64,000 bases of DNA from Delphinapterus leucas. Lineage: Eukaryota; Chordata; Mammalia; Artiodactyla; Monodontidae. The stretch is taken from contig NW_022098000.1 in NCBI RefSeq assembly GCF_002288925.2, positions 22,210,385-22,274,384 of the forward strand. The letters are read 5' to 3'. A model generated the notes under the pieces. It was given only the letters and a program-made list of their open reading frames with translations, was not told the origin of the DNA and made no database searches. Below are positions 25,214 through 36,690 of this stretch, one piece after another (positions within the stretch are counted from its first letter, which is position 1; each line of letters begins with the position of its first letter). The position numbers and the translations under genes were made by a program.

Positions 25214-28200
25214 GTCAGTGTTCTCCCTCATACTTTTTATTTGTAGGTGTGTTTTCAGTGGTTCTTCTCATATAATGGGTCCATCAGTCCCAACTCTGTA
25301 TCTTCTCAAACCAGTTATTTCTGGGGGAAACTGTGGCTGTGTCTGCTGCTAACAGAAGGCTTGAAGGGTCGGGTGAAGGGTGGGAGTGATCTCCTTCACA
25401 TCAACACATCTTAATCCTTTGAGCAGACCTCGCAAAACTCATAGCTATAATATTTATCTAAGTCTTTATTGCGTACGACTGATTTTAGCCTGTTTAAATT
25501 TGATGTAACTGTTTGTTAAAACATACTTTGTAGGGCTTCCCTGGTGGCGCAGTGGTTGAGAGTCCGCCTGCTGATGCAGGGGATATGGGTTCGTGCCCCG
25601 GTCCGGGAAGATCCCACATGCCGCGGAGTGGCTGGGCCCGTGAGCCATGGCTGCTGAGCCTGTGTGTCCGGAGCCTGTGCTCCGCAGTGGGAGAGGCCAC
25701 AACAGTGAGAGGCCTGCGTACCACAAAAAACAAAACAAAAAAACATAAAACTCCCATACTTTGTAATGTTTTCACTGTCAAGAAAACCCAAGTCTGAGTA
25801 CAAAGAATTTGGACTCAGGATCCCTAAGCTCTATCTGCTTATGATCTTGGACAACCCATTTATTCTTTCTGGGACATAAGCCCTTTCTTCATAAAATAAA
25901 AGGTCTCCTCAAGATGAAGTTTTCAGACTCCAGGTTTGAAGAGAACCAGCTATGAAGTCATGATAATGACATTTTCTGTTATTGTCTCTTTAATTTGAGG
26001 TCAAAAAATAACACAAATAAGAGAGAAATACATTTGGGTCCCTACATAAAGAATGCAGGGAGGTCTACCATCTCATCCTGCCCCCCACCCCCACTCATTC
26101 CCCCAATTTGTCTCTAATTTTCATGCAGTGTCTGGGTTTTCCGTGAAGGGACCAGCTCAGCCCATCATGGTCCTGCTAGGAGCAGATGCCAGTCTGCCCT
26201 GCCAGCTGTCTCCTGAGCAGAGTGCAGCCCACATGCAGATCCGGTGGTACCAAGCCCAGCTCTCCCCCACAGTGCTTGTGTACCAGAATGGACAGGAACA
26301 AGGAGGGGAGCAAATGCTGGGGTACCGTGGCAGGACAGAGCTGGTGGGGGACTCCATTGGCAAAGGTGCTGTGGCCCTGCTGATCCAACACATCCGTGCC
26401 TCTGATGATGGCCAATATCTGTGTCATTTTAAGGATGGTCACATCTCCCAAGAAGCCATTGTGGAGCTGCGTGTGATAGGTAAGTTAAATGAGCACAGAA
26501 TGTATGTGTCATGGTGTAAAGCAAAGGGAAGGGTGAGAACATATGGATTCCTAACTTGGCATTTCTTATGATCTTCCATATGTTTATATAATATTTTGCC
26601 TTGTAGAATGTCAATTTCCTAAACTGTACAGTGAGGATAAGACTACATACTCTGCTTTTAAACAGTAAAGGAGGAAATCCTTCTGAAGATATATTAGTAT
26701 CCAAAAGATCACAAAAATTAATTAACTAGTATTAATTCAGATAGGTACTGAGGCCTTCAAATATTTTTGACCCAATCAGGAGAGAGAGACAACTTGTAGA
26801 ATTAAATTCCTTTCTTCTAACTTTCATTGTCCCTGTTCTTTTTTCTTCTCAGAATGTTCCCAGAGCTCTCTCAGTCCAAGTAAAGTGCAAAAGCATTAAG
26901 TTGATTTAAAAACTGAATCACAGGTAAGCCTAACATTGGCCATGAGCAGTTTGGAATTCTGAGCTTCAGTTTGCTCATCAGCCTAGTGAAAGGCAGTTAC
27001 ACCTTCAGCCTCAGGGACTCCTGAGTCCCGAGGACCACAGCCCTCAGGCACATGTCTTCTCTCCTCAGGCTTGGGCTCTGCCCCTCACGTTTACATGATG
27101 GGGCCTGAGGATCGCGGGATCCGAGTTCTGTGCTCCTCAGGTGGCTGGTTCCCAAAACCCAGGGTGCAGTGGAGCGACATGGTGGGAGTGAAGCTACCAT
27201 CCCTCTCTGAGTCTCAGACCCAAGATGGAGATGGGCTGTTCCATGTGGAGGCATCGCTTGTGGTCATGGACAGCTCTCTGGACAATGTGATCTGCTCCAT
27301 CCAGAACCCCTTCTCTGGCCAGGAGAAAGTGTCAGCCATCTTCCTCTCAGGTCAGTGCAGCACAAACTCCAAGGCAGAGTTGGGTGCGTTAAGGGCAAGT
27401 AGGAGTGAAGGAAGGCTGAAGGGAGCCTTGGAGAGAGGGCAGGGCTTCCTCCAGGTCAGTCTCTCACTGTGTCTCCACATGCCTGTGTCAGAGCCCTTCT
27501 TCCCCAGGATGTCTCCGTGGAAGACAGCCCTGGCTGGGACACTCCCTTTGTTGGTGCTTCTCCTCATCGGGATCAGCTACACTAGCTGGAGAGAACATAA
27601 AGCCAAAGAGAGAGAAGTAAAGAAAAGGCAGGAAGAATCTCATGACACAGAGGAGATGAAGAGAGAAAAAGAAGTGGCACTTAGAGTCAAAAGTAAATCA
27701 GGGCAGCAGGTCAAATCAGAGGTTCATGGAAAAGCTGCAGATACAGGTTGTGTAGGGTGGATGGGGAAATAAAAGATTACTGAAGGATCCCAAGGAAAAC
27801 ACAGGGTACCAAGAATTCTACAGAGCTGGGAGTCCTATGGAAAGGAGAAAATCATGTGGGAAGTTAGGAGGTCTGTGAGCAGTGGTCGCAAAGCCTCCAA
27901 ATTGCGGCTCAACCCACACCATGCCTTTTCACACCACTGTGCCTCAACCTGTTTCTCTTTGTGGAAATGTCTTCCCTTATCTTCTCTTCCTTTTTGTCCT
28001 TCAAGAATAGGCTTTAGAAACACCTAGGAAATCTTAAACTCCTATGAAGCATGGGCTCTCCTTCCTGTGTGACCCCATGATACTTCCCATGTAACGTTTC
28101 TTAGCGCCTGTCCTTTTACATTTGACAAATATGTTTGCTAATCTTTCTCACCTACTTAACTATGGGACCCTTAAGAGAAGATCAAATTGAATTCATTTAG

Positions 28201-31200
28201 CTACTCACCAAACTTAGGAGCAGCTAAAACCCAGTTTGATGGATTTTATATCTCCTCCTCTTCCAGTGAACCTCAAGGCAGAGCTTGGTGAGCCTTGTTT
28301 CTTTTCATGCCCTGTGTAGAAGTTGTTCCCCTTTTCACACCTGTTCTGGGTCTCTCATTGAATGTTGTTTCTTTCAGAAAGGTGAAAGGCATTATACAAT
28401 GAAGGTAAGAGACTCTGTCATGTCAATTGATGTCCTGATGACCAACAAGTTCTCAGCTCCCTATCCTTAGAGGAAAAGACTAGAGGATTGAATGATGATT
28501 AGTGGAAGAGAAATAAGGGGAAGGAAGAAAAATTCAAGGCCCCAGATTAATGTCTCATCTTGTCTTACCTCTATTTGTTCTGTTTTAGATTGGAAGAAGG
28601 CCTTGCTATATCCTGGTACGTAACTCTATGGACTTAGTCTTGCCAAGTGCCTCTGGTATTCTGAGCATAATAAGCAGAGTCATAAACACACACACACACA
28701 CACTTGAAAGTTGTGAAAATTTATTTGGTATCACTCTGTAGTATTTTGTATTTGGAGGCTCAAATAATCAGTTGTCTTCCAGAGCTAATGATGAAGGAGA
28801 AGTAACGGCTGCCTGGTCAGTCCCACCACATGGCTAGGGTAGGACTCAGCAAGAATTGTTAGCTCATCCACTATGAAGAAGGAAGGGACAGAACTCAGAG
28901 TGATTTTGATGAATAAAGAGAGATTTGGGAACAATAAAGAATATATTATATCAACACTTCTATTCTACAAATAAAGTTTAAAAGAGCAGAAAATGTATTA
29001 TATTTTATATTTGGAAAAATATATTAACCATGATTTCACTTATTTTACCTATTTGAAATAAAAAAGGTAAAATTCAATATATAGGGAGAAGGTTTATGTG
29101 TTAAAAAGTTGAAAAACAACTTTTAAAAATATTTGAACATCATTTGCAAAAATAAGTTTATCTGGTGGTGGGGAAATTAGCTATATTTATACCTTCTAAA
29201 ATTTGTCCATGTATTCTGTGGGTTTATAACTTGTGTGTGTGTGTGTATGTGTGTGTGTAATATAGAGTTGGACCTCAAAAGCACACCAGGTCATTTCTTG
29301 AATATGTATCTGTGCAATTTTTATATGCCAGACATTGTGCTAGATGTTGGTGGTACAAACTATTATACTCTGACCCTGTGAAACAAAGTCCATTGGGGGA
29401 AGTAAGCCAGGAACCAGGCAACTACACACAGCCTGATAAGTGCTTTGATAAGAGGAGGTCCTCCCACGGATTAAAGTTGATTAAGCAGTTTCTGTTGAGT
29501 TTTCTTTCATGAGATACTGAAAAATATTCCCGTGTTTCTAAAGGAGTGAGCAAAGCACTAAGAATGACTTTTAGTTCCAACTCTACCAATTACAGCTGAG
29601 AAATCAGGTTCTTTTCTCTTTTTTGAGCTGACTGTCCTTATCTCTAAGACAAAAAGACTGGAATACATGATCTCAGATGTCCTCCTTGACTCATATATTC
29701 ATAGATTCTATGTATCTGAGTGCTACACTTCTGACAGGAGTGCAGTTTAGTGAGAGACCACAGTGCTGCTCCAGTCAAGAATTATGGATATGTCCTTATC
29801 TGCCTATTGTCCCAAGACTTTATGAGAATACCCAATCTTTAAATAAAATCACAGGTCCTGTCATAAGAGAAGTGGCCACAGGCAGAAGCAATTCTATTTC
29901 TCATGAGGAATCTGTCCCTGGAGAAAAATATAAGCAATCTGATTACAATCTGGGTCAAAGTAATAATGGCCCATTTAAATGCCTTAGTCATAAGCTTAAA
30001 CTCTACTCTGAGATCACAGGCTAGAAAAACTATAAATAAAATGGAATAGAATAAAATTAAATTAAATTTAAAAATACAGTTTATAGCTCTCATAGTCAGT
30101 GAGGAGGTCCATAAAGGTCTTGAGAGCATAGTAGAGGGGCATGTAGAGCATTAGACCCTGCTCCAGGGGTCTCCAAACCTGGCTCAGACTGGAGAATACG
30201 TCCCAGCTTCGGGCTGAAATATGTGATAGTTTCTAGTGTGAGACAGAGTGCAAAAAACATACTATTTGTCCTGTAGTTTCTGGATACTACCAGAGTTTGA
30301 GGGGTTTAGAGGAGGAAGAGAATGTTGACAAGAGAAGGTGACAAGTCAGGGAAGGAAGCATCTTACCTCCTTTTCTTTCCCTGGGTATGCCTCCGTCCCC
30401 ATTTCAACTTGTATTGCTCTTTTTCAGACTGGAGGAAGGAACAGTTCCAACCTGGTAAGTTGTTCTTTATCTTTTTGGCTCCCTTCCAACCTGCCCTCTG
30501 AGACCCCGCTTTTCTTTCCTAACATCATCTCCTTGCTGAAAACACAGAGGCACTATTGTTCTGTTAAAGAGAGGGAAGAAACCTCAAAATCGTTTAACTA
30601 TTAGCCTGAACTGAAAATTGTTGCTAGGCTTAGCTACTCTGGTCGTGATTCCATTTTCAAATATTGGCACAGCTTCCTCGTCTATGGGGTCCACTTGGTT
30701 CTAAAACAGAAATTAAGATAGTCCCTCAGCTGAGGAGACCCCAAACTAAGTAAGAAGTGCTCAAAATAAGAAGTTAGCTGTTCTTTGTAGAGAGGTCAGC
30801 TCACTTGGATCCTGTTACTAATTGAGGAACATAGGTCTAATTTGCAGAGGACACGGAAAGAACACCATTCTCCAATAAACACTTCAAGTCACCTGCTCAC
30901 TCTGGCATTCTGCCAAGACACTGACCTATATAACTGCATAGATAGGATAAGATAAGTAGCCTAGAACTCAAGATGAGAGCACATCAGCCGCCTCCCAGCA
31001 CCATCTCCCCCAACACACATGTTCAGAGAGGATGCATTCTATCCCTACTCCTTACACATTTGCTCTGTTTTGTTAAGGTTTCCCTTGTAACGAAACAGTT
31101 ACAGGGGAAACAGTTTTCTGAAATATACAATGTTGGCCTTTTCCTTTCCTTTTTTTTTCTTCCAGCTCTTGTGACTCTAAATCATGAAAACTTTCATGAG

Positions 31201-31688
31201 GACAATTCTGACCCAGAGAGAGAAGAGAACGTCAGAGAGGAAACACGGGTATTATTATGTAATAAGCAAGGAGACTGCAACCTTATCAAATTGGTCAGAA
31301 AGAATTCACTTCAGGGAGACATTACTGGGAGGTGGACGTTGAGGACACTGATGAGTGGACTCTAGGCATTTATGAGAAGCCCACAGAGAGGAGTGTGTTA
31401 CTCAGCCATCTACAAAAGAAGAAGTTCAGCGTCTTAGAGAAGAAGGGACGTGAATACAGGGCTCTCATCTGTTCTCCCCAAAACATTTTCCTGGAAGAGC
31501 CTCTCCTGATAGAAAAGTGTCCACGAAAGATTGTGATTTTCTTGGATTATGAGGATAGTGACATTTCTTTCTATAACATGACTGACAGAACCCACATCTT
31601 CTCTTTCACCCAGGCCAACTTCTCTGGGTCACTCTACCCTTACTTCAAACTTAAATCCATGGAGCTCTCCCCATCTGTAAAATATTAA
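25132..31688 (+). CDS. Butyrophilin-like gene C (SP-IgV-IgC-TM-micro-exons; B30.2 frameshifted)
   Basis: Exons: signal peptide 25132-25213, IgV 26129-26479 (351 bp), IgC 27069-27350 (282 bp), TM 27492-27692 (201 bp), micro-exons 28267-28287 (21 bp), 28378-28404, 28589-28615 and 30428-30454 (27 bp each), B30.2 31166-31688. All junctions have AG/GT signals and one consistent phase. The leader, both Ig cores (cysteines, RWY, DDGQYLC) and the membrane segment are intact. The encoded protein would be a type I surface protein able to contact T cells. In the last exon the spliced frame reads through a degenerate PRY to a stop ending at 31365, while the good SPRY (31332-31688) is in another frame. 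The likely product thus lacks B30.2, as in BTNL2. It may be an active gene with a shortened tail or an early pseudogene. It feels closest to Btnl4/6/7-type genes, but the assignment is unconfirmed. Confidence 0.72.
25533..25745 (+). mobile_element. Cetacean CHR-type SINE in intron 1 of gene C
   Basis: 'gggcttccctggtggcgcagtggttgagagtccgcctgctgatgcag...' with box B 'gggttcgtgccccgg', flanked by 11-bp target-site duplications 'catactttgta' at 25522-25532 and 25755-25765. The exact duplications point to a fairly recent insertion. Confidence 0.93.
26129..26479 (+). CDS. Gene C IgV exon
   Basis: Encodes FSVKGPAQPIMVLLGADASL, a PCQLSPEQ cysteine, MQIRWYQAQL, VLVYQNGQEQGGEQM, YRGRTELV and SDDGQYLCHF. 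All IgV key residues are present. The exon begins after 'tcatgcag' and ends ATAG|gtaagt. Confidence 0.88.
27069..27350 (+). CDS. Gene C IgC exon
   Basis: Encodes GLGSAPHVYMMGPEDRGIRV, LCSSGGWFPKPRVQW and VICSIQNPFSGQEKV. The IgC fold residues are intact, and the exon has the standard 282 bp. Confidence 0.88.
27492..27692 (+). CDS. Gene C transmembrane exon
   Basis: Encodes EPFFPRMSPWKTALAGTLPL, a LLVLLLIGISY membrane core, then a charged stretch (WREHKAKEREVKKRQEES). The donor is taken at AAAA|GTAAAT (27693) because it gives 201 bp and preserves the phase. Without this splice the frame continues to a stop at about 27772. Confidence 0.75.
28267..30454 (+). CDS. Gene C micro-exons (21+27+27+27 bp)
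   Basis: Exons 28267-28287, 28378-28404, 28589-28615 and 30428-30454, each preceded by a pyrimidine tract plus AG and followed by GTGAG, GTAAG, GTACG and GTAAG. Sizes match the four micro-exons of gene B one for one, which supports both gene models. Confidence 0.75.
28686..28704. repeat. (AC)n microsatellite
   Basis: A short AC dinucleotide run in an intron of gene C. Confidence 0.9.
29232..29259. repeat. (GT)n microsatellite with one interruption
   Basis: A GT dinucleotide run interrupted by one A, in an intron of gene C. Confidence 0.9.
31166..31688 (+). pseudogene. Gene C B30.2 exon, frameshifted between PRY and SPRY
   Basis: After 'ttcttccag' the spliced frame gives ALVTLNHENFHEDNSDPERE and further degenerate PRY, ending at a TAG (31363-31365). 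The SPRY part reads in a second frame: RHYWEVDVEDTDEWTLGIYE, an FLDYEDSDISFYNM core, HIFSFTQANFSGSLYPYFKL and a short tail to the stop at 31688. The one-base slip falls before about 31,300. SPRY is far better preserved than PRY, so the slip may be recent, or a sequencing error. Confidence 0.8.
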
Positions 31689-33363
31689 GTGACTTAGAAG
31701 AAGAACCTATAAACCATGAAGATAGTAGCCCATTCTCTGTAAGCCCTAGGACCACTGATTATGAGGCCTCTTGGCTTAGGGCTCCATGAATCTGCATGAC
31801 CAAAGTTTCTAACCACATCAGGCAGTGTTTCTCAAACAATCTGCAGAGAAGAATCTTTTTTTTTTCTTTTGGTTATTGTTGTAAATATTTCTTGCATTAT
31901 ATATTATATATCACAGACACACTTTTCTGAATAAATTAATGCAAATAATGAAGTGAGTTAAAAACAGACATACAAGTGGTAATTTTATTATTAGATAAAA
32001 TATAACTAATATTTTCTGTTAATTTGCTCTGAAGTTTTGTAATACTATATTTCTGTATTTGTTTCATAAAGAACTAGTAAGAAACGTTTTATAAATATGC
32101 ACTGGTCTGAGGATCACACTTTAGTAGCACTGCTCAGGGAATAAAAATTAGATACACTTCCTCACATTTCTCAACACTGAATAAAAATGACAAGAGTTCT
32201 ATTTTCAAATGTTGAAGGAGAAAAGTTAAAGTGTAATTTGATAACAAGCTAAACTATATCTTAAATGCAAGGATAATTTGAGAAAGAAAAAAATAAATAT
32301 CAATCACAATCCAATTCTAACAAATGTGATGATGTGAACATGATGGAGGTCTGGGAAAACCAGAATCAATTGATAGCAAATTGAGGTATTTATCCTATTG
32401 AATGATGAGAGAGAAAGGTGATTGCTTTGCTTAAGATGTTAATAAGGAGAATGACTACTTTGTATTCTGGGGAATTCTAAGTCTGTCCACCAGCAAAGGT
32501 AAGGAAAGGCCCTTCTTCTCCCTCCAGTCAAAACTATCTATTAGGTTAAAATGAAATGATTAGAGGAAACAGTAACTAATACTTAAACAAGGGTGAGAAG
32601 AGAATGTCATCCTACCACCTAGACTAGAAAACCTTGTAAATGCAGTGGACACTGTGTAGAGTACCCACAAAACTCTTTCCCTAGTAACGGGGAATAATTA
32701 GCACTAGACTAAATATTGATCCATATTGATGAACAAATTTAAAACCAAGATTCAAATGGACCAAATAGTTTACACGTATCTTAAATTAATTCCAGAGCAA
32801 AGCTCAACAGGATAAAAAATTCACACTGTCTGATATTCAATCAAAAATTACCAGGCAAGGAAAGAAACAAGAAAATACAACATATAATGAACAGAAAATC
32901 AATAAGTTAAAATTGACATGGAACTGGTACAGGTATTCAAATTTATAGACCTGGATGTTAAAACAGAAATTACAACTGTATTCCAAATAGTTTAAAATAT
33001 GTTCAAACAATTCACTAGAGATATACATTTAAAAGAAAGACCCAAATTGAACTTCTAGAAATGAAAACTACAATGTGTGAGATGAAAATTTCACTGGATA
33101 TGATTAACGGTAGATTAGTCATTGCAGAAATAAATGGTTAGTGAACTTGAAGACAGAAATTCAAACTATCTAAAATGAAATGTACAGAGAAAATAATTTA
33201 AAAAATGAAGAGTATCACTGATTTGATGGAAAACTTTAAAGGGCCTAAAACAAAAGTAATTAGAGATCTTGAAGAGAGAGGTGTGTGGACAGAAAAAAGA
33301 TTTGAGAAAATGAGAGTCTAAAATATATTCTAAATTTGATCATTGTAAACTCAAGATCCAAAT
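31689..33363. other. 3' flank of gene C, AT-rich intergenic DNA
   Basis: Contains a T-run near 31,857 and AT-rich DNA. No gene or RNA gene was seen. Polyadenylation of gene C would be expected near the start of this stretch ('ctgaataaattaatg' at about 31,928). Confidence 0.4.
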
Positions 33364-33374
33364 ATCACTCTTAG

Positions 33375-33501
33375 GGCAATTCCCTGGTGGTCCAGTGGTT
33401 AGGACTTCACGCTCTCACTGCAGGGCGCTCGGCTTCGACTCCTGGTTGTGGGAATAAGATCCCACAAGCCACACAGCAAAAAAAAAAAAAAAAAAAAAGA
33501 A
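33375..33501 (+). mobile_element. tRNA-derived SINE (CHR type)
   Basis: 'gcaattccctggtggtccagtggttaggac...' with box B 'cttcgactcctgg' and a poly-A tail, flanked by the target-site duplication 'atcactcttag' at 33364-33374 and 33502-33512. It landed inside an older interspersed repeat ('tctgttcagactgctataacaa...'). Confidence 0.9.
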
Positions 33502-34029
33502 ATCACTCTTAGTCTGTTCAGACTGCTATAACAAAAAACACCATAGACTCAGTGGCTTGTAAACAGTGTAAATTTATTTCTCACAGTTCTAGAGGCTAGG
33601 AAGTCATCCCATTAAGGTGAACAAGAATTAAAGTTTTACAATCTCACAACCACATGTTGAAACATTGTTACATTTTAAAATATATGGAAAATAACTATGG
33701 TCATCAATCGAGGCCTCACAAAAACTGCAGAGTCTAGATAATGTATTTATTAAATATAAGAATTCTTTAAATTCCTTAAGTTGAAGTTGAACATGCATCT
33801 TGTTAAGCTGAATATATTCAGAAGTATCCTTTTACAGTGACAGATATTACCTGTGCCTTATGCACCTGGAAGGACTACAGAGCAGCTCCTGGCACATCAA
33901 AAAGCTTCCTGAAGTCTACATCATTTATAGACTTAAAGCCTCTTATACAGAAAATACATACAGTACACACACACACATCCCCACTCACACACACTATTAG
34001 AGATAATAAAGAAATTCAGCAAAGTTGCA

Positions 34030-36385
34030 AAGTTTAAGGTAAACACACAAAATTCAGTTGCATTTCTATGCACTAGCAATGAACAATCCAAAGATAAAAT
34101 TAAGAAAAAGTTTTATTTATAACAGAATCAAAATAATAAAATACTTAGGAATAAATACAATCAAGGAAGTGCAAGATTACAAATTGAAAATTACAAAATA
34201 TTGTTGGAAGAAATTAACAAAGACATGGATAAATGGAAAGATATTCTGTGTGCATGGATTGGAAAACTTAATATTTTTAAGATGATAATACTATCCAAAG
34301 TGACCTACAGATTCAATGCAATCTTTGTCAAAATGCCAAACACATTTTTTGAAGAAATAGACAATCTGATTATAAAGTTCAGATGAAAATTCAAGGGACC
34401 CAGAAAAGCCAAAACATCTCAAGATGGTTTGATGAAGAACAAAGTTTGAAAACTCACATCTCTCAATTTCAAAACTTAATACAAAGCTGCAGTGATCAAT
34501 ACAGTGTGGTTCTGGCATAAGGATAAACATATAAGTCAATGGAATTTATTGAGAGTCCAGGATAAGCTCATACTTTTATGGTCAACTGATTTTTGACAAG
34601 TATCAAAAAAATCACTTCATCCATTTGATAGGAAAAGAATAGCCTTTTCAATAAATAGTGAAGAAACAATAAACATCCACAGGCAAAAGAATAAAGTTGC
34701 CCTCTATCTCACATCATATATAGAACATCAACTCAAAATGGATTAAAGATCTAAATGTAAGCATATGTGTAAATCTTGACTTAGGCACTGGCTTCTTAGA
34801 TATTATACCAAGAGCACAACCAAACAGAGGAAAAATAAATAAATTTGACTTTATTAAAAGTTTTGTGTCTGAAAAGACACTATCAGGTGTTTCCCCTGGT
34901 GGCACAGTGGTTAAGGATCCACCTGCCAACACCAGGGACACGGGTTCAAGCCCTGATCCAAGAAGATCCCACATGCTGAGGAGCAATTAAGCCTGTGAGC
35001 CACAACTACTGAGCCCGCCTGCTTAAACTACTGAAGCCCACGTGCCTAGATCCCGTGCTCTGCAACAAGATAAGCCACCACAGTGAGAAGCCTGCACACC
35101 GCAACAAAGAGTAGCCCCTGCTGGCTGCAGCTAGAGAAAGACTGTGCGTAGCAACGAAGACCCAATGCAGCCAAAAATAAATAAATTTTTGAAAAAGAGA
35201 CTATCAAAAAAGTGAAGAGGCAACTCATAGAAAGGGAAAAAATATTTACAAATTATTTATCAGAGTTTAGTATGAAGAATATATAAAGATTCTTAATGCT
35301 AAACAATAAAAAGAAAAGCAATTCAATTTTTTTAATGAAAAAATGATTTGAATAGACATTCGTCTGAAGAAGATGTGCAAATGGTCAATAAGCACATGAA
35401 AACATGTACAACACAATTAGTCATTTGGGAAATGTAAACCACAATGTAATATCACACATACCCTCTAGAATTTCTATCCTATGCCCTCCCTACACTCCCC
35501 CCCCAAAAAATGAAAATAACAAGTGTTGGAAAGGATGTGGAGAAATTAAAAATCTCATACAGCTAAGAAAATCAACACTACAATGATGTATCACCTCACA
35601 TTGGTCAGAATGGCCATCATCAAAAATTCTACAAACAAATTCTGGAGAGGGTGTGAGGAAAAGGGAGCCCTTCTACACTGTTGGTGAGAATGTAAACTGG
35701 TACAGCCACTATGGAGAACAGCATGGAGGTTCCTTAAAAAACTAAAGTAGAGCTACCGTATGATCCTCCTGGGCACGTATCTGGAGAAAGCCATAATTTG
35801 AAAAGATAAATGCACCCCAATGTTAATTGCAGCACTATTTACAATAGCCAGGACATGGAAGCAACCTAAATGTCCATCAACAGAGGAATGGATAAAGAAG
35901 ATATGGTACGTATATACAATGGAATATTACTCAGCCATAAAAAAGAATGAAATAATGCCATTTGCAGCAACATGGATGGACCTAGAGATTGTCATACTGA
36001 GTGAAGCTAAGTCAGACAAAGACAAATATCATATGATATCACTTATATGTGGAATCTAAAAACAGGGTAAAAATGAACTTATCTACAAAACATAAATAGG
36101 GTTACACATGTAGAAAACAAACTTACGGTTACCAGGGGGTAAGGAGGGGAGGGATAAATTGGGAGATTGGGATTGACATATACACACTTTTATATATAAA
36201 ATAGATAACTAGTAAGGACCTACTGTATAGCACAGGGAACTCTACTCAGTACTCTGTAATGGCTTATATGGGAAAAGAATCTTGAAAAGAGTGGATATAT
36301 GTATACATATAACAGATTCACTTTGCTGTACACCTGAAACTAACACAACATTATAAATCAACTATACATCAATACATTTTTAAAA
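34030..36385 (+). mobile_element. L1 ORF2 3' half and 3' UTR, decayed, sense
   Basis: Translatable scraps such as a VTYRFNAIFVKMP segment (34,300-34,350), the 'gttggtgagaatgtaaactggtacagccac' block and a TWKQPKCPSTEEWIKKIWY stretch (35,850) belong to L1 ORF2. The end 'ctttgctgtacacctgaaactaacacaacattataaatcaactata' is the L1 3' UTR. It is interrupted by a SINE at 34,888. Confidence 0.85.
34888..35188 (+). mobile_element. CHR-type SINE inserted in L1
   Basis: 'ttcccctggtggcacagtggttaagg...' through 'gacccaatgcagccaaaaataaataaa'. Flanks 'gaaaagacactatca' and 'gaaaaagagactatca' are diverged target-site duplications. It is therefore younger than the L1 fragment it interrupts. Confidence 0.88.
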
Positions 36386-36690
36386 ATTTTATACATTGCC
36401 TGTTGCATGTAAAATGGCACAATCACTGTGGAAAACAGTTTGGAAGTTTCTCAAAAAGTTATACATAGAACTACCATCACTCTGTAATTCCACTCCAAGT
36501 TATATACCCAAGAGAAATTAAAGTATATATTCACAAAAAATGTGTACAAAAATGTTCATAGCAGCATTTTTCTCAATGGCCAAAAAAGTGGAAAGAACAC
36601 AAATGTCTATCAATGCATACACAAAATGTGGTACAGCCAGACAATGGCACATTTTTCCACCATAAAATTAATGTGGACCCATGTAAGGAT
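36386..36690 (+). mobile_element. Ancient L1 (L1M-type) ORF2 fragment
   Basis: 'acaatcactgtggaaaacagtttggaagtttctcaaaaagtt' and 'tgttcatagcagcatttttctcaatggccaaaaaagtggaaag' match old L1 ORF2. The younger L1 ending at 36,385 probably inserted next to or into it. Confidence 0.65.
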
